Below, piece after piece: positions 27,249 to 36,785 of a DNA stretch of 44,959 bases (within the stretch, counting starts at the first letter, position 1; each line of letters opens with the position of its first letter). Location: assembly GCA_029260905.1 (NCBI GenBank), contig JAJDCH010000004.1:1-44959 (forward strand), written 5' to 3'. Below the pieces are notes generated by a model, which saw only the letters and a program-made list of their open reading frames with translations, did no database searches and had not been told where the DNA came from. Origin of the DNA: Candidatus Levyibacteriota bacterium. GTDB taxonomy: Bacteria > Patescibacteriota > Microgenomatia > Levybacterales > UBA12049. The translations under genes and the position numbers were made by a program.

Positions 27249-28433
27249 ATGGACAAGGTTGAAGAAATTTTGACTCGAGGAGTTGATAAAATTTACCCGA
27301 CATCAAAAGAACTGGAAAAGACACTAAGATCTGGAAAAAAACTCAAACTCTATCAGGGATTTGACCCAACGGGAACAAGGCTTCACATCGGACACATGGT
27401 AGGCTTTCGTAAACTCAGGCAGTGGCAGGATTTGGGACATCATGTGATATTTCTAATCGGGGATGGTACGGGTCAAGCAGGCGATCCATCAGGCAAACTA
27501 ACAGCACGAGATAAATTCATGACACGGGAGGAACTGCGAGATAATGCAAAAGAATATGTCATGCAGGCAAAAAAAATTGTTCGCTTTGAAGGCAATAATC
27601 CTGTTGAAATACTCTATAACGGAGACTGGCTAAACAAACTCAACCTTCAGGATATATTGGAGATTGCTGGAAACTTTTCACTTCAGCAGTTATCAGAAAG
27701 GGATCTTTTTCAGGAAAGAATAAAAAAAGAAGAAACAGTAAACCTGCGTGAGTTTTTGTACCCACTACTTCAAGGCTATGACTCTGTTGCAATGGATGTG
27801 GATCTAGAGATAGGCGGTACAGACCAAACATTCAATATGCTCGCAGGTCGCACACTTATGAAACAAATGAAAAATAAAGACAAATTCGTTATGACCACTC
27901 CGCTTCTTACAGATAATGAAGGTAAAAAAATTGGCAAGACAGAAGGAAATGTAATAGGTCTCACCGACGAGCCAAGTGAGCTTTTTGGCGAAATAATGGC
28001 GCTGGGGGATGATGTAATAGTAAAAGGGCTTGAGTATCTCACAGATGTCCCAATGGATGAGATTAAAAATATCGAAAATGAAATTCAAAATGGCAAAAAT
28101 CCGATCGAGTACAAAAAGAAGCTTGCTTTTGAAGTCGTAAAACAATTAAATGATGAGGTGCTGGCGAACTCCGCACAAAAAAACTTTGGCAAGATATTTG
28201 GGGGAGGAGAAAATCCTGAGGATATAAAAATAGAAATAGTAACAGCAGGAACCGCCTCTCATGTTTTATTTCAAACCAATCTTGCATCAAGCAAATCTGA
28301 GGCCAAGCGCTTAATTGAACAAGGCGGCGTTAGCCTCAATGACAAAAAGATTACAAACCCCGATATGAAAATAGAAGAGGGGATACTCAAAAAAGGCAAA
28401 AGGGAATTTAGGAAAATAATAATCAAAAAATAA
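27249..28433 (+). CDS. tyrS: Tyrosyl-tRNA synthetase
   Basis: GFDPTGTRLHIGHMVGFRKL, DVDLEIGGTDQTFNMLAGR, KIGKTEGN, C-terminal S4 domain. Confidence 0.96.
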   Translation: MDKVEEILTRGVDKIYPTSKELEKTLRSGKKLKLYQGFDPTGTRLHIGHMVGFRKLRQWQDLGHHVIFLIGDGTGQAGDPSGKLTARDKFMTREELRDNAKEYVMQAKKIVRFEGNNPVEILYNGDWLNKLNLQDILEIAGNFSLQQLSERDLFQERIKKEETVNLREFLYPLLQGYDSVAMDVDLEIGGTDQTFNMLAGRTLMKQMKNKDKFVMTTPLLTDNEGKKIGKTEGNVIGLTDEPSELFGEIMALGDDVIVKGLEYLTDVPMDEIKNIENEIQNGKNPIEYKKKLAFEVVKQLNDEVLANSAQKNFGKIFGGGENPEDIKIEIVTAGTASHVLFQTNLASSKSEAKRLIEQGGVSLNDKKITNPDMKIEEGILKKGKREFRKIIIKK

Positions 28434-28485
28434 ACCCTTGATACTTAATACTTACTACTTTATACTTAATATCTGATACAAATAT

Positions 28486-28593
28486 ATGAGAAATATGTTT
28501 AAAAAACACAGCATTTTCTGGAAAATAATTGTTATCCTTGTTGCGCTCTCGCTAATTGCTGTTTCATTCCTACCATACCTCACATTAATTTAA
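28486..28593 (+). CDS. Small single-TM protein MRNMFKKHSIFWKIIVILVALSLIAVSFLPYLTLI*
   Basis: 35-aa ORF below track cutoff, basic N-terminus + hydrophobic helix. Confidence 0.45.
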   Translation: MRNMFKKHSIFWKIIVILVALSLIAVSFLPYLTLI

Positions 28594-28631
28594 TAAACAG
28601 ACATCTTCCTTGATGCGATATAATAGGAATC

Positions 28632-30689
28632 ATGAATCTCAAATCTTTAGTAACAGATGGCAATCGTTCACTAAAAATGTATGCAGGACGACTCGAAAAA
28701 CTTGGCATCATAAAACTTGAAGACTTTCTTTTTCATCTCCCATTCAGATACGAGGACTATTCGCTAATTTCAAAAATTGCTGAGATTCAGCCTGGTGAGA
28801 CTGTCACAATCAAGGGTAAAATTATTGAAATCAAAAACCAGTACTTAAGAGGTGGTAGAATAAAAACTTTCCAAAATGCAATTATGGAAGATGAAACGGG
28901 ACAGATAAAATTAACATGGTTTAACCAACCATTTATAATCAAGAATCTACCTGTTGGGACACAAGTATCTATATCGGGCACGGTTGAAGGTTCTGGAAAA
29001 ATACTTAAAATAAAATCTCCCAAGTACGAAGCGCTCTACAACGAGCAAACCAAATCGCTTCACACAGGAAGACTCATCCCTATTTATCCTGAGACAAAAG
29101 GTATCAGTTCCAAATGGCTCAGACGTCAAATCCATAACATTCTCACACAATTTTCAAACGAGATCAAAGAATATATGCCAATTGAAATAATAAATAGAAA
29201 TCGGTTTCCAGATTTCAAAACAGCAATCAACTCAGTCCATTTCCCTAAAGATCTTTTAGATGCAGAAAAAGGGCGAAAAAGACTTAGTTTTGATGAGCTA
29301 TTTCTTATGCAACTTGCAGCTCAGATAAGACGCCAAAAATGGAATAAACAAAAAAAAGGAAATCTCTTGGAAGCTAAAAAATTTGAAAAAAAAATAAATA
29401 CACTTATTGATTCTCTTCCATTTGAACTCACTAATTCCCAAAACAGGGCAGTAGGTCAAATATTTCATGATCTCTCATCCTCAAAACCTATGAACAGACT
29501 TCTTCAGGGAGACGTCGGTTCAGGAAAAACAGTTGTCTCGGCAATTGCCATGTATTTAACATATCTAAACGGATACCAATCCGTGCTTATGGCGCCAACT
29601 GAGATACTGGCAGAGCAACATTTCGCAACAATTGATAAGCTTCTCAAACCTCTTGGGATCCAGGTCGGAATTGTAACAGGAAGCAAAAAAACGAAAATTA
29701 AGGATAAGGAATTAGGAATATCTAAAAACGCCTTTGATGTTCTGATTGGTACCCATGCTGTACTTCAAAAAAACATAAAATTTGACAATCTTGGCCTTGT
29801 TGTTATTGATGAACAACAAAGATTTGGGGTTGCCCAGCGCGGTCTTATACGTGAGAAAGGCAAAAACCCTCATCTTCTGACAATGACAGCAACACCCATT
29901 CCAAGAACTGTTGCTCTTACTTTATATGGAGACCTTGATCTTTCATATCTTTCTGACATGCCAATGGGTAGAAAAATTATCAAAACCTGGGTTGTGCCTC
30001 CGCAAAAAAGAGAGAACGCATATGAATGGATAAAAAAACAAATTAAAGAAACTAAGTCACAGGCATTTATAATCTGTCCGTTCATTGAAGAATCAGAAAC
30101 AATGACTACAATCAAGGCAGCAACTGTTGAATTCGAAAAACTCAGAAAAGATATTTATCCAGATCTCAAGCTCGGCCTTCTCCATGGCAAACTCAAATCA
30201 AAAGAAAAACAAGATGTGCTTGAGAAATTCAGAAAAGAAGAATTCGATATTCTTGTGGCAACACCAGTTGTTGAGGTTGGAATTGACATACCAAATGCAA
30301 CTATTATCATGATTGAAGCATCAGAAAGATTTGGACTTGCTCAACTTCATCAAATGCGAGGTCGTGTTGGCAGGGGAGATAAACAATCTTACTGCCTCTT
30401 ATTTACAGATAACTTTATAGCACAAAGTTCAAAAAGATTAAAAGGCATGGAGACGCTTTACTCTGGAGCAGAACTAGCTGAGCTTGACCTTCACCTTAGA
30501 GGTCCTGGAAATATGTACGGCACAGCTCAACATGGAGTTCCAAAAATGAAAGCAGCGAACTTCTCAGATACTGAACTTATTCAAAAAGCAAAAATTGAAG
30601 CTGATAGAATCCAGTCGAAAATCACTTATTATCCTGTCCTAAACCAGAAAATTGAGGCTATTTCTAGCGAAAATATCTCACCTGACTAA
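28632..30689 (+). CDS. recG: ATP-dependent DNA helicase RecG
   Basis: LLQGDVGSGKTVVSAIAMY, APTEILAEQH, VIDEQQRFGVAQR, TMTATPIPRTVAL, LAQLHQMRGRVGRG. Confidence 0.97.
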   Translation: MNLKSLVTDGNRSLKMYAGRLEKLGIIKLEDFLFHLPFRYEDYSLISKIAEIQPGETVTIKGKIIEIKNQYLRGGRIKTFQNAIMEDETGQIKLTWFNQPFIIKNLPVGTQVSISGTVEGSGKILKIKSPKYEALYNEQTKSLHTGRLIPIYPETKGISSKWLRRQIHNILTQFSNEIKEYMPIEIINRNRFPDFKTAINSVHFPKDLLDAEKGRKRLSFDELFLMQLAAQIRRQKWNKQKKGNLLEAKKFEKKINTLIDSLPFELTNSQNRAVGQIFHDLSSSKPMNRLLQGDVGSGKTVVSAIAMYLTYLNGYQSVLMAPTEILAEQHFATIDKLLKPLGIQVGIVTGSKKTKIKDKELGISKNAFDVLIGTHAVLQKNIKFDNLGLVVIDEQQRFGVAQRGLIREKGKNPHLLTMTATPIPRTVALTLYGDLDLSYLSDMPMGRKIIKTWVVPPQKRENAYEWIKKQIKETKSQAFIICPFIEESETMTTIKAATVEFEKLRKDIYPDLKLGLLHGKLKSKEKQDVLEKFRKEEFDILVATPVVEVGIDIPNATIIMIEASERFGLAQLHQMRGRVGRGDKQSYCLLFTDNFIAQSSKRLKGMETLYSGAELAELDLHLRGPGNMYGTAQHGVPKMKAANFSDTELIQKAKIEADRIQSKITYYPVLNQKIEAISSENISPD

Positions 30690-30728
30690 TACTTGACAAG
30701 GAATAAAATATTGACTAAGCTTTATGCA

Positions 30729-31394
30729 ATGCTCAAAAAAATTGCAATAATTATACTAACATTGTTTTTCGTCTTTACTCCAGTCGCATCAGCTCAGGGC
30801 AATAACTTTTCAACCTCACCAGCAACAACACAACGCACAGAACTCAAAGAAAAAATAAAAGAACAAAGAGACTTAGCAAAAGAAAAATTCAAAACCAGAC
30901 GCGAAGAATTTAAAGAAAAATTAAATGAGATATCAGATCAAAAAAAACAAGCTATTATCACAAGGGTTGATGCAAGACTTGCATCAGTCAATGAAAAAAC
31001 AACAGACAAACTAACTCAAGCACTTATCAGACTTGATGAAGTTCTTGCAAAACTATCTGATCAAACAGCAACTGCAAAAGCCAATGGAAAAGATACTACC
31101 AAAACAGATGCAGCAATTATAGATGCAGAAAAGACAATTGAAGTTGCAAAAACGGCAGTTCAAGCTCAAGCAGGCAAAGAATACATTGCAACAATTACTG
31201 ATGAAACAGGCCTAGGAGAAGCGATATCAAGTGTAACCAAACAGCTAAGAGCTGATCTAAAAGTGGTATTTGATGCAGCAAGAGAAGCAAAAAGATCAGT
31301 AAGAAATGTTGCAATTGAATTAAGATCTCTAAATAAAATAGGAGCAGATCAAGAACAAGCAACGCAATCGGCAACAATCTCACCATCAATTTGA
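30729..31394 (+). CDS. Secreted coiled-coil hypothetical protein (true start ATG 30729)
   Basis: Signal peptide MLKKIAIIILTLFFVFTPVASAQ; promoter TTGACA-17-TAAGCT predicts TSS 30728. Confidence 0.7.
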   Translation: MLKKIAIIILTLFFVFTPVASAQGNNFSTSPATTQRTELKEKIKEQRDLAKEKFKTRREEFKEKLNEISDQKKQAIITRVDARLASVNEKTTDKLTQALIRLDEVLAKLSDQTATAKANGKDTTKTDAAIIDAEKTIEVAKTAVQAQAGKEYIATITDETGLGEAISSVTKQLRADLKVVFDAAREAKRSVRNVAIELRSLNKIGADQEQATQSATISPSI

Positions 31395-31401
31395 TAAAAT
31401 T

Positions 31402-31887
31402 ATGGACAACAACGAAGACAAAAAAACAGACCAAACACCACCCATTCCTACACCAAAGAGAGATTCTTCTGATGATTTAAAAGAAGAAATTGAAAAATCA
31501 ATTGAGCAAAAATTGGATTCACAGCCTCAAGAAACACTAGGCACAACACCTCATCCTTCATCAAGCAACAATCAACCATCTGTAAATATCGATGAACCAG
31601 ATCCTGAAGAAAAACAAACTGATTCTGTGCACAAAAGCAAAGCAACCATGATAATTGCAATAATTACTGTCATTTTAATTGCTGGAGCAATATTTTTCTT
31701 CATGATGAGTAGTAGCTCAGCAATACCCGAAGAACAACCTACTCCTCTTCCAACTGCAGCGCCAACTCAAACAATGGAAACATCTCCAACACCTTCAACA
31801 ATTGAAGAAGAAATTGATTCAATTGATGTCGAAGATCAAACTCCAACAGATTTTCAGGAAATCCAAACAGATATAGATAGCCTCTAA
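31402..31887 (+). CDS. Single-TM, Pro/Thr-rich hypothetical membrane protein
   Basis: TM segment ATMIIAIITVILIAGAIFFFMM flanked by low-complexity PTP/EEE regions. Confidence 0.65.
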   Translation: MDNNEDKKTDQTPPIPTPKRDSSDDLKEEIEKSIEQKLDSQPQETLGTTPHPSSSNNQPSVNIDEPDPEEKQTDSVHKSKATMIIAIITVILIAGAIFFFMMSSSSAIPEEQPTPLPTAAPTQTMETSPTPSTIEEEIDSIDVEDQTPTDFQEIQTDIDSL

Positions 31888-31931
31888 ATCTTTACCTTGC
31901 AACCTAAAAAGAAATAAGGTAAAATACAGAC

Positions 31932-32102
31932 ATGCCACATGAACCAAAGAAACGCCATTCAAGAGCTCGTCAAGGAAAAAGACGACACGCTATTAAATTT
32001 GTGCCTGTTCAGTCAGTAAGTTGCGCAAACTGTGGCATATCAATAGTGCCTCACAGCATTTGCTCAAGTTGCGGACACTACAAAGGCCAAAGTTATAAAT
32101 GA
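31932..32102 (+). CDS. rpmF: 50S ribosomal protein L32 (missed by ORF track, 56 aa)
   Basis: MPHEPKKRHSRARQGKRRHAIKFVPVQSVSCANCGISIVPHSICSSCGHYKGQSYK*; two CxxC zinc pairs; stop overlaps nusB start. Confidence 0.95.
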   Translation: MPHEPKKRHSRARQGKRRHAIKFVPVQSVSCANCGISIVPHSICSSCGHYKGQSYK

Positions 32103-32446
32103 AAACTTCTCAGGATCCAAGACACCTTCGAAGACAAACACTTATTCAGGAATTATTCAAAATAGATTTTATCGAGCAAAAAATAAGTAGTGATGCCAAA
32201 AAAATAATGGAGAATAGCAAGCTTCTGGATGAAAAAATAAATAAAGCTGCACCTGATTTCCCTATCAATAAAATAAACAAAATTGACCTTGCAATTCTAA
32301 GACTTGCTGCATATGAACTTCTCATTGACAGCAAAGCACCCCAAAATGTTGTCATAGATGAGGCAGTTGAGCTTGCAAAAGAATATGGGGGAGATAAGAG
32401 TCCATCTTTTGTAAACGGAGTATTGGGACATATCACAAATACATGA
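32099..32446 (+). CDS. nusB: Transcription antitermination factor NusB
   Basis: RRQTLIQELFKIDF...INKIDLAILRLAAYELLID...NVVIDEAVELAKEYGGDKSPSFVNGVLG. Confidence 0.95.
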   Translation: MKTSQDPRHLRRQTLIQELFKIDFIEQKISSDAKKIMENSKLLDEKINKAAPDFPINKINKIDLAILRLAAYELLIDSKAPQNVVIDEAVELAKEYGGDKSPSFVNGVLGHITNT

Positions 32447-33120
32447 TTCAATTACCCACATTCAAAAATCCAAAAATGGAAGAGCTTGCTTTTACGCATA
32501 GATCTTATCTTAATGAAAGCAAGATGAAAGAATCAAACGAAAGACTTGAGTTCTTGGGAGATAGTATTCTTTCATATGTTGTTTCAAATCACCTTTACAA
32601 AAATTATCCCTTCTACGATGAAGGAATATTAACAAACCTCAGATCACTTGTTGTTAATACAAAAAGTCTTGCAAAAATAGCAAAAGAGCTCAATTTCGGA
32701 AAAAGACTTCTCCTCTCACGTGGCGAGGAAGATTCAGGAGGTCGGGATAATAAATCTCTTCTTGCAAATACATACGAGTCATTTGTTGGCGCGCTATACA
32801 TCGATCAAGGCATTGACGCGGCATCTGATTTCATAGAAAAAACAATAATTCCAACAATCGCAGAATATGATAGTAAAAAAGTTTTTAAAGATCCAAAAAG
32901 TCTACTTCAAGAATATGTCCAGTCAAGAAAGAAAAACTCTCCCGAATACAGAGTGCTTGAAGAAGAAGGACCACCACATAATCGAATTTTTACCATTGGT
33001 GCGTTTGTTGATCAGGAAAAAGCAGGCCAAGGAACAGGAAAATCAAAACAATCAGCTGAAGAAAAAGCAGCTGCAGAAGCATTAGACTATTTTAAGAAAA
33101 AAACAAATCCTACTGGTTGA
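32443..33120 (+). CDS. rnc: Ribonuclease III
   Basis: NERLEFLGDSILSYVVS, ANTYESFVGALYIDQG, C-terminal dsRBD. Confidence 0.97.
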   Translation: MIQLPTFKNPKMEELAFTHRSYLNESKMKESNERLEFLGDSILSYVVSNHLYKNYPFYDEGILTNLRSLVVNTKSLAKIAKELNFGKRLLLSRGEEDSGGRDNKSLLANTYESFVGALYIDQGIDAASDFIEKTIIPTIAEYDSKKVFKDPKSLLQEYVQSRKKNSPEYRVLEEEGPPHNRIFTIGAFVDQEKAGQGTGKSKQSAEEKAAAEALDYFKKKTNPTG

Positions 33121-33152
33121 GTAAAACCTTGTATTTTGGTATAATAAACTTT

Positions 33153-33377
33153 ATGTCACTTGTAATAAGACTAGCTAGAACTGGCAAAAAGGGCGAGCGA
33201 AAATTCCGTGTTGTTGTCAAAGAAAAAAGATCAAAAAGAGATGGGGGATATATTGATCTTCTTGGCTGGTATCAAAAAGGCAAAGAGGGAAGCAAAAAAA
33301 TAGACATGAAGAAATATAGCGAGTGGGTAGTAAAAGGAGCAAAACCCAGCGCAACTGTAGCAGAAATAATTAAATAA
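33153..33377 (+). CDS. rpsP: 30S ribosomal protein S16 (ATG 33153)
   Basis: MSLVIRLARTGKKGERKFRVVVKEKRSKRDGGYIDLLGWY. Confidence 0.95.
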   Translation: MSLVIRLARTGKKGERKFRVVVKEKRSKRDGGYIDLLGWYQKGKEGSKKIDMKKYSEWVVKGAKPSATVAEIIK

Positions 33378-33619
33378 TGAAAGACACCCTACATCAAATA
33401 GTAACCTCTATCGTCGACAATCCAGATGAGGTAAAAATCGAAGAAAATGAAGTTGATGGAATTATAAATCTCGTCATTGCTGTTGCAAAAGAAGATATGG
33501 GCAAGATAATCGGTAAAGAAGGAAAAGTCATAAGAGGAATTCGCAATATCATGAAAATAAAAGCAATGAAAAAAGATGCAAGAATCAATATAACTCTTGC
33601 TGAAATTCCTCAGGAATAA
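33377..33619 (+). CDS. khpA: KH-domain RNA-binding protein KhpA
   Basis: VAKEDMGKIIGKEGKVIRGIRNIMKIKA KH GxxG motif, next to rpsP. Confidence 0.92.
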   Translation: MKDTLHQIVTSIVDNPDEVKIEENEVDGIINLVIAVAKEDMGKIIGKEGKVIRGIRNIMKIKAMKKDARINITLAEIPQE

Positions 33620-34134
33620 TGTTTATTATTGAGTACTTACTCCTAACATCTGCTCTTCTTTTAGCTCTTTTTGCATTTTGTCTTTCAATCTCATTCTTTT
33701 TTGGCGCTCCCTTTGTCGCAACTCCTTGGAAGATAGTAGATGAATTTATAAGAACTTCAAAGCTCAAAAAAACAGACACTGTTATTGATCTAGGATCTGG
33801 CGATGGCAGAATTCTTATTGAATCTGCAAAGATTTGTAAGCTTGCAATTGGATATGAAATAAATCCCTTTCTGATTCTCTGGTGCAAATTTATGGCTTCC
33901 AAACAGAACTTAAGCAAAAAAGTGAACATAAGCTGGCAAAATTATAAAAATGCAAATCTAAAAAATGGAACAGTTATATTTCTCTATAATCTACCTTTTT
34001 TTATTCCTTTTTTGGAACAGAAATTTAAGAGAGAGTTAAAGCGAGGAACAAAAATTATTTGCTACAAATTTCCGCTTAAAAAATTCAGGTTAATTAAAAA
34101 AACAAAAACAGGAATATATATCTACCAAATTTAG
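33619..34134 (+). CDS. Membrane-anchored SAM-dependent methyltransferase-like protein
   Basis: N-terminal TM; DTVIDLGSGDGRILIESAK SAM-binding motif. Confidence 0.78.
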   Translation: MFIIEYLLLTSALLLALFAFCLSISFFFGAPFVATPWKIVDEFIRTSKLKKTDTVIDLGSGDGRILIESAKICKLAIGYEINPFLILWCKFMASKQNLSKKVNISWQNYKNANLKNGTVIFLYNLPFFIPFLEQKFKRELKRGTKIICYKFPLKKFRLIKKTKTGIYIYQI

Positions 34135-34718
34135 TGAACTCCGTAGTAGAGCGGCTCATTTCCTTTTTTCCATTTTATACTACAACCCGTACTTGGTTTT
34201 TGATCTGGACCTACTTCCTGATCTAACAAAACAGCATCGATTGCTAATCTTATATCTCTTCCTGTCACAGGATTTTGATTTCCAGGACGGGAATCATCAA
34301 TCTGACCTCTATAGACTAATTTTAGTTCTTTATCAAAAAGAAATAAATCAGGTGTGCAGACAGCTGTATATAACTTTGCAACATCCTGTGTCTCATCATA
34401 TAAATATGGAAAGGCAAACCCTAATTTTGTAGCCATTTCCTTAAGACTACTTGGTGCATCTTCCGGATAATAATTTGCATCATTGGAGCTTATTCCAACG
34501 ATTCCAAGATCTGAATCTTTATAATCCTTACTTATTTTTGCAATCTCTTTTTCAAAATGCTTCACATAAGGGCAATGTCTGCAAATAAACATAACGAGAA
34601 GTGCTTTTTTATCTTTAAAATCATCAAGCGAAATTGTTTCGTTTGTCACCACATTTTCTAAAGAAAAATCAGGGGCTATGGTTCCAAGTGGCATCATGGT
34701 TGATGAAGCAAGTGACAT
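34131..34718 (-). CDS. Thioredoxin/AhpC-TSA-like redoxin family protein
   Basis: GTIAPDFSLENV, LLVMFICRHCPYVKHFEKEI. Confidence 0.88.
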   Translation of the reverse strand: MSLASSTMMPLGTIAPDFSLENVVTNETISLDDFKDKKALLVMFICRHCPYVKHFEKEIAKISKDYKDSDLGIVGISSNDANYYPEDAPSSLKEMATKLGFAFPYLYDETQDVAKLYTAVCTPDLFLFDKELKLVYRGQIDDSRPGNQNPVTGRDIRLAIDAVLLDQEVGPDQKPSTGCSIKWKKGNEPLYYGVH

Positions 34719-34778
34719 ATATTAATTCTAACATATGAAGCAAATGATTCAAACTCATTTTTTTGATACAATACCAAT

Positions 34779-35477
34779 ATGAAAATTACAATTTTAACTC
34801 TTTTTCCTCAGATGTTTACAGGTCCATTTGACCACTCGATTGTAAAAAAAGCAAACGAGAAAAAATTAATCAATATTGAATTTATAAATATTCGCGATTT
34901 CGGTATAGGCAATCATAAGATAGTTGATGATACAGAATATGGTGGGGGAATAGGGATGGTTATGAAAGTTGACGTCATACATGCTGCGATTAAAAAGATA
35001 AAGCTAGAAAAGCAAAATTCAAAACTGAAGCAAAAAATTATTTTATTAAGCGCAACAGGAAAAAAATATAATCAAAAAAAAGCAGTTGAATTATCAAAAC
35101 ATGATCATCTAATTCTTATCTGCGGACATTATGAAGGGATAGACGAACGAATAAAAAAATATATAGATGAGGAAATTTCAATTGGTGATTTTATCTTAAC
35201 TGGTGGAGAAATTCCAGCAATGCTAATAGCTGATAGTGTCACGCGACTAATAGAAGGCGTTCTTCCAAAGGGCGCGACAGAGGAAGAGTCATTTTCTGAA
35301 ATAGATGGAAATACACATTTGGAGTATCCTCATTATACAAAACCACAAATTTATGAGAATGAAAACGTGCCAGAAGTTCTTCTCTCAGGAAACCATAAAG
35401 AAATAAAAAAATGGAGAAAAGAAAAAGCACTAATTGCTACAAAGAAACTAAGACCTGATCTTCTAAAAGAGAAGTAG
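34779..35477 (+). CDS. trmD: tRNA (guanine-37-N1)-methyltransferase
   Basis: MKITILTLFPQMFTGPFDHSIVKKA, DDTEYGGGIGMVMK, HYEGIDERI, SIGDFILTGGEIPAM. Confidence 0.97.
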   Translation: MKITILTLFPQMFTGPFDHSIVKKANEKKLINIEFINIRDFGIGNHKIVDDTEYGGGIGMVMKVDVIHAAIKKIKLEKQNSKLKQKIILLSATGKKYNQKKAVELSKHDHLILICGHYEGIDERIKKYIDEEISIGDFILTGGEIPAMLIADSVTRLIEGVLPKGATEEESFSEIDGNTHLEYPHYTKPQIYENENVPEVLLSGNHKEIKKWRKEKALIATKKLRPDLLKEK

Positions 35478-35478
35478 A

Positions 35479-36234
35479 CTATTCACTTTCCCCAAAAAGT
35501 GGAACGGCTGATACTGAGCCACTCGGGGTTATTCCCAAATCGGGAGCGCTTTGATTCCATCCAGAAAGCCTTTGGAGAAATTCTTTTTCGCCATCACTTA
35601 CAGGAGCCAGGGGCTCTGCTTCGCTGAGTGCTATCTCAGGTAAATCTTTGTAGTAAAACTGTATCTTCACAGTGAGCGAGTCTACATTTCCGTCAATACT
35701 TGTCACGCTTGATAAAGGAAGTCTTTGTGATAACTCTTCAAGAAATTTTTTTTCTTGATCAAGACTACCAGATATTGTAACAACAATATCCACTGCTTCC
35801 TGATTACTAGCCAAGATCACTTTATCTGGACTGTTTTCGTCCGTTTTTATCTCACCAACTTGAAAATTAAAATCATTAAGACCTACGCCTGATGCAATTG
35901 ATGCACTACTTAAAGCATTTATAATTGTACTGAAACTTCTATTTCCTGGAAGCGCAGATACAGCTGATCTAAACTGACTATCCAAAATGCCTTTATCGAG
36001 ATTATTAATAAAATTAATATTATTTCTAATAGTTGATATTCTTTCTCTAGTAGCAATAACTTCTGCTCTTATAGAGAACCACACGTTTAGCTGTGGAAGT
36101 ATTATCTGAAAAATAAGAATTAAACTGACTAGAATAGTAAAAATTATTACAGTTAAGGAATAAAAAGGCGAATCCTTAAAACGGAAATAAAAAAACCTAA
36201 TATCATTTTGTCCTAGAAAAACTTTTCTTCTCAT
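35479..36234 (-). CDS. PilO-like type IV pilus assembly protein
   Basis: N-terminal TM + coiled region, adjacent to PilN/PilM-like genes. Confidence 0.65.
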   Translation of the reverse strand: MRRKVFLGQNDIRFFYFRFKDSPFYSLTVIIFTILVSLILIFQIILPQLNVWFSIRAEVIATRERISTIRNNINFINNLDKGILDSQFRSAVSALPGNRSFSTIINALSSASIASGVGLNDFNFQVGEIKTDENSPDKVILASNQEAVDIVVTISGSLDQEKKFLEELSQRLPLSSVTSIDGNVDSLTVKIQFYYKDLPEIALSEAEPLAPVSDGEKEFLQRLSGWNQSAPDLGITPSGSVSAVPLFGESE

Positions 36235-36785
36235 AATGATTCAACGCTTATTGTCAGAAGATATGACTCGCTACTTGTTGTTAGATTATTAATTGAAACT
36301 TTGGAAAACTCCTTCCTGTCAGTTACAGCAGATATTATTTGATCAAGAAAAGTATTAAGAAGAGAAAGCGATCTGCTTGAAACTGTAACAGATATCAGCT
36401 CGTCACTTATATCAATCGAGGTCACCGAGACACCAACAGGCATCTTGGCTTGAAGCTTTTCAATCTCTGAATGAAAATTTGAACGCTCATCAATAATAGA
36501 TTTTGCTACTGAAAGTCTTTCCTTAATTATAAAAAGCTTTGCAATATCTGCCTTTTTCTCAACCAAGTTGTTCTTTAAATTTTCTTCTTCTTGTTTTAAT
36601 TGGGGAAGAGGAGAAAGAGCAATAAGAATAAATATAACAATAGATATTGCTGAAACAGAAAAAAGCATCAGAACTGCAATCGTCCTTAAAAATTTTTGTT
36701 TTTTAAAAACAAGAGGAACGTTTCCTTCTCTTTTGTCTGTAAGTAAATTTATATTTTTAGCCATATTCTTTAACAGATAAACCAA
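36231..36785 (-). CDS. PilN-like type IV pilus assembly protein
   Basis: NINLLTDKREG N-terminus + TM, overlaps pilM. Confidence 0.75.
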   Translation of the reverse strand: MVYLLKNMAKNINLLTDKREGNVPLVFKKQKFLRTIAVLMLFSVSAISIVIFILIALSPLPQLKQEEENLKNNLVEKKADIAKLFIIKERLSVAKSIIDERSNFHSEIEKLQAKMPVGVSVTSIDISDELISVTVSSRSLSLLNTFLDQIISAVTDRKEFSKVSINNLTTSSESYLLTISVESL

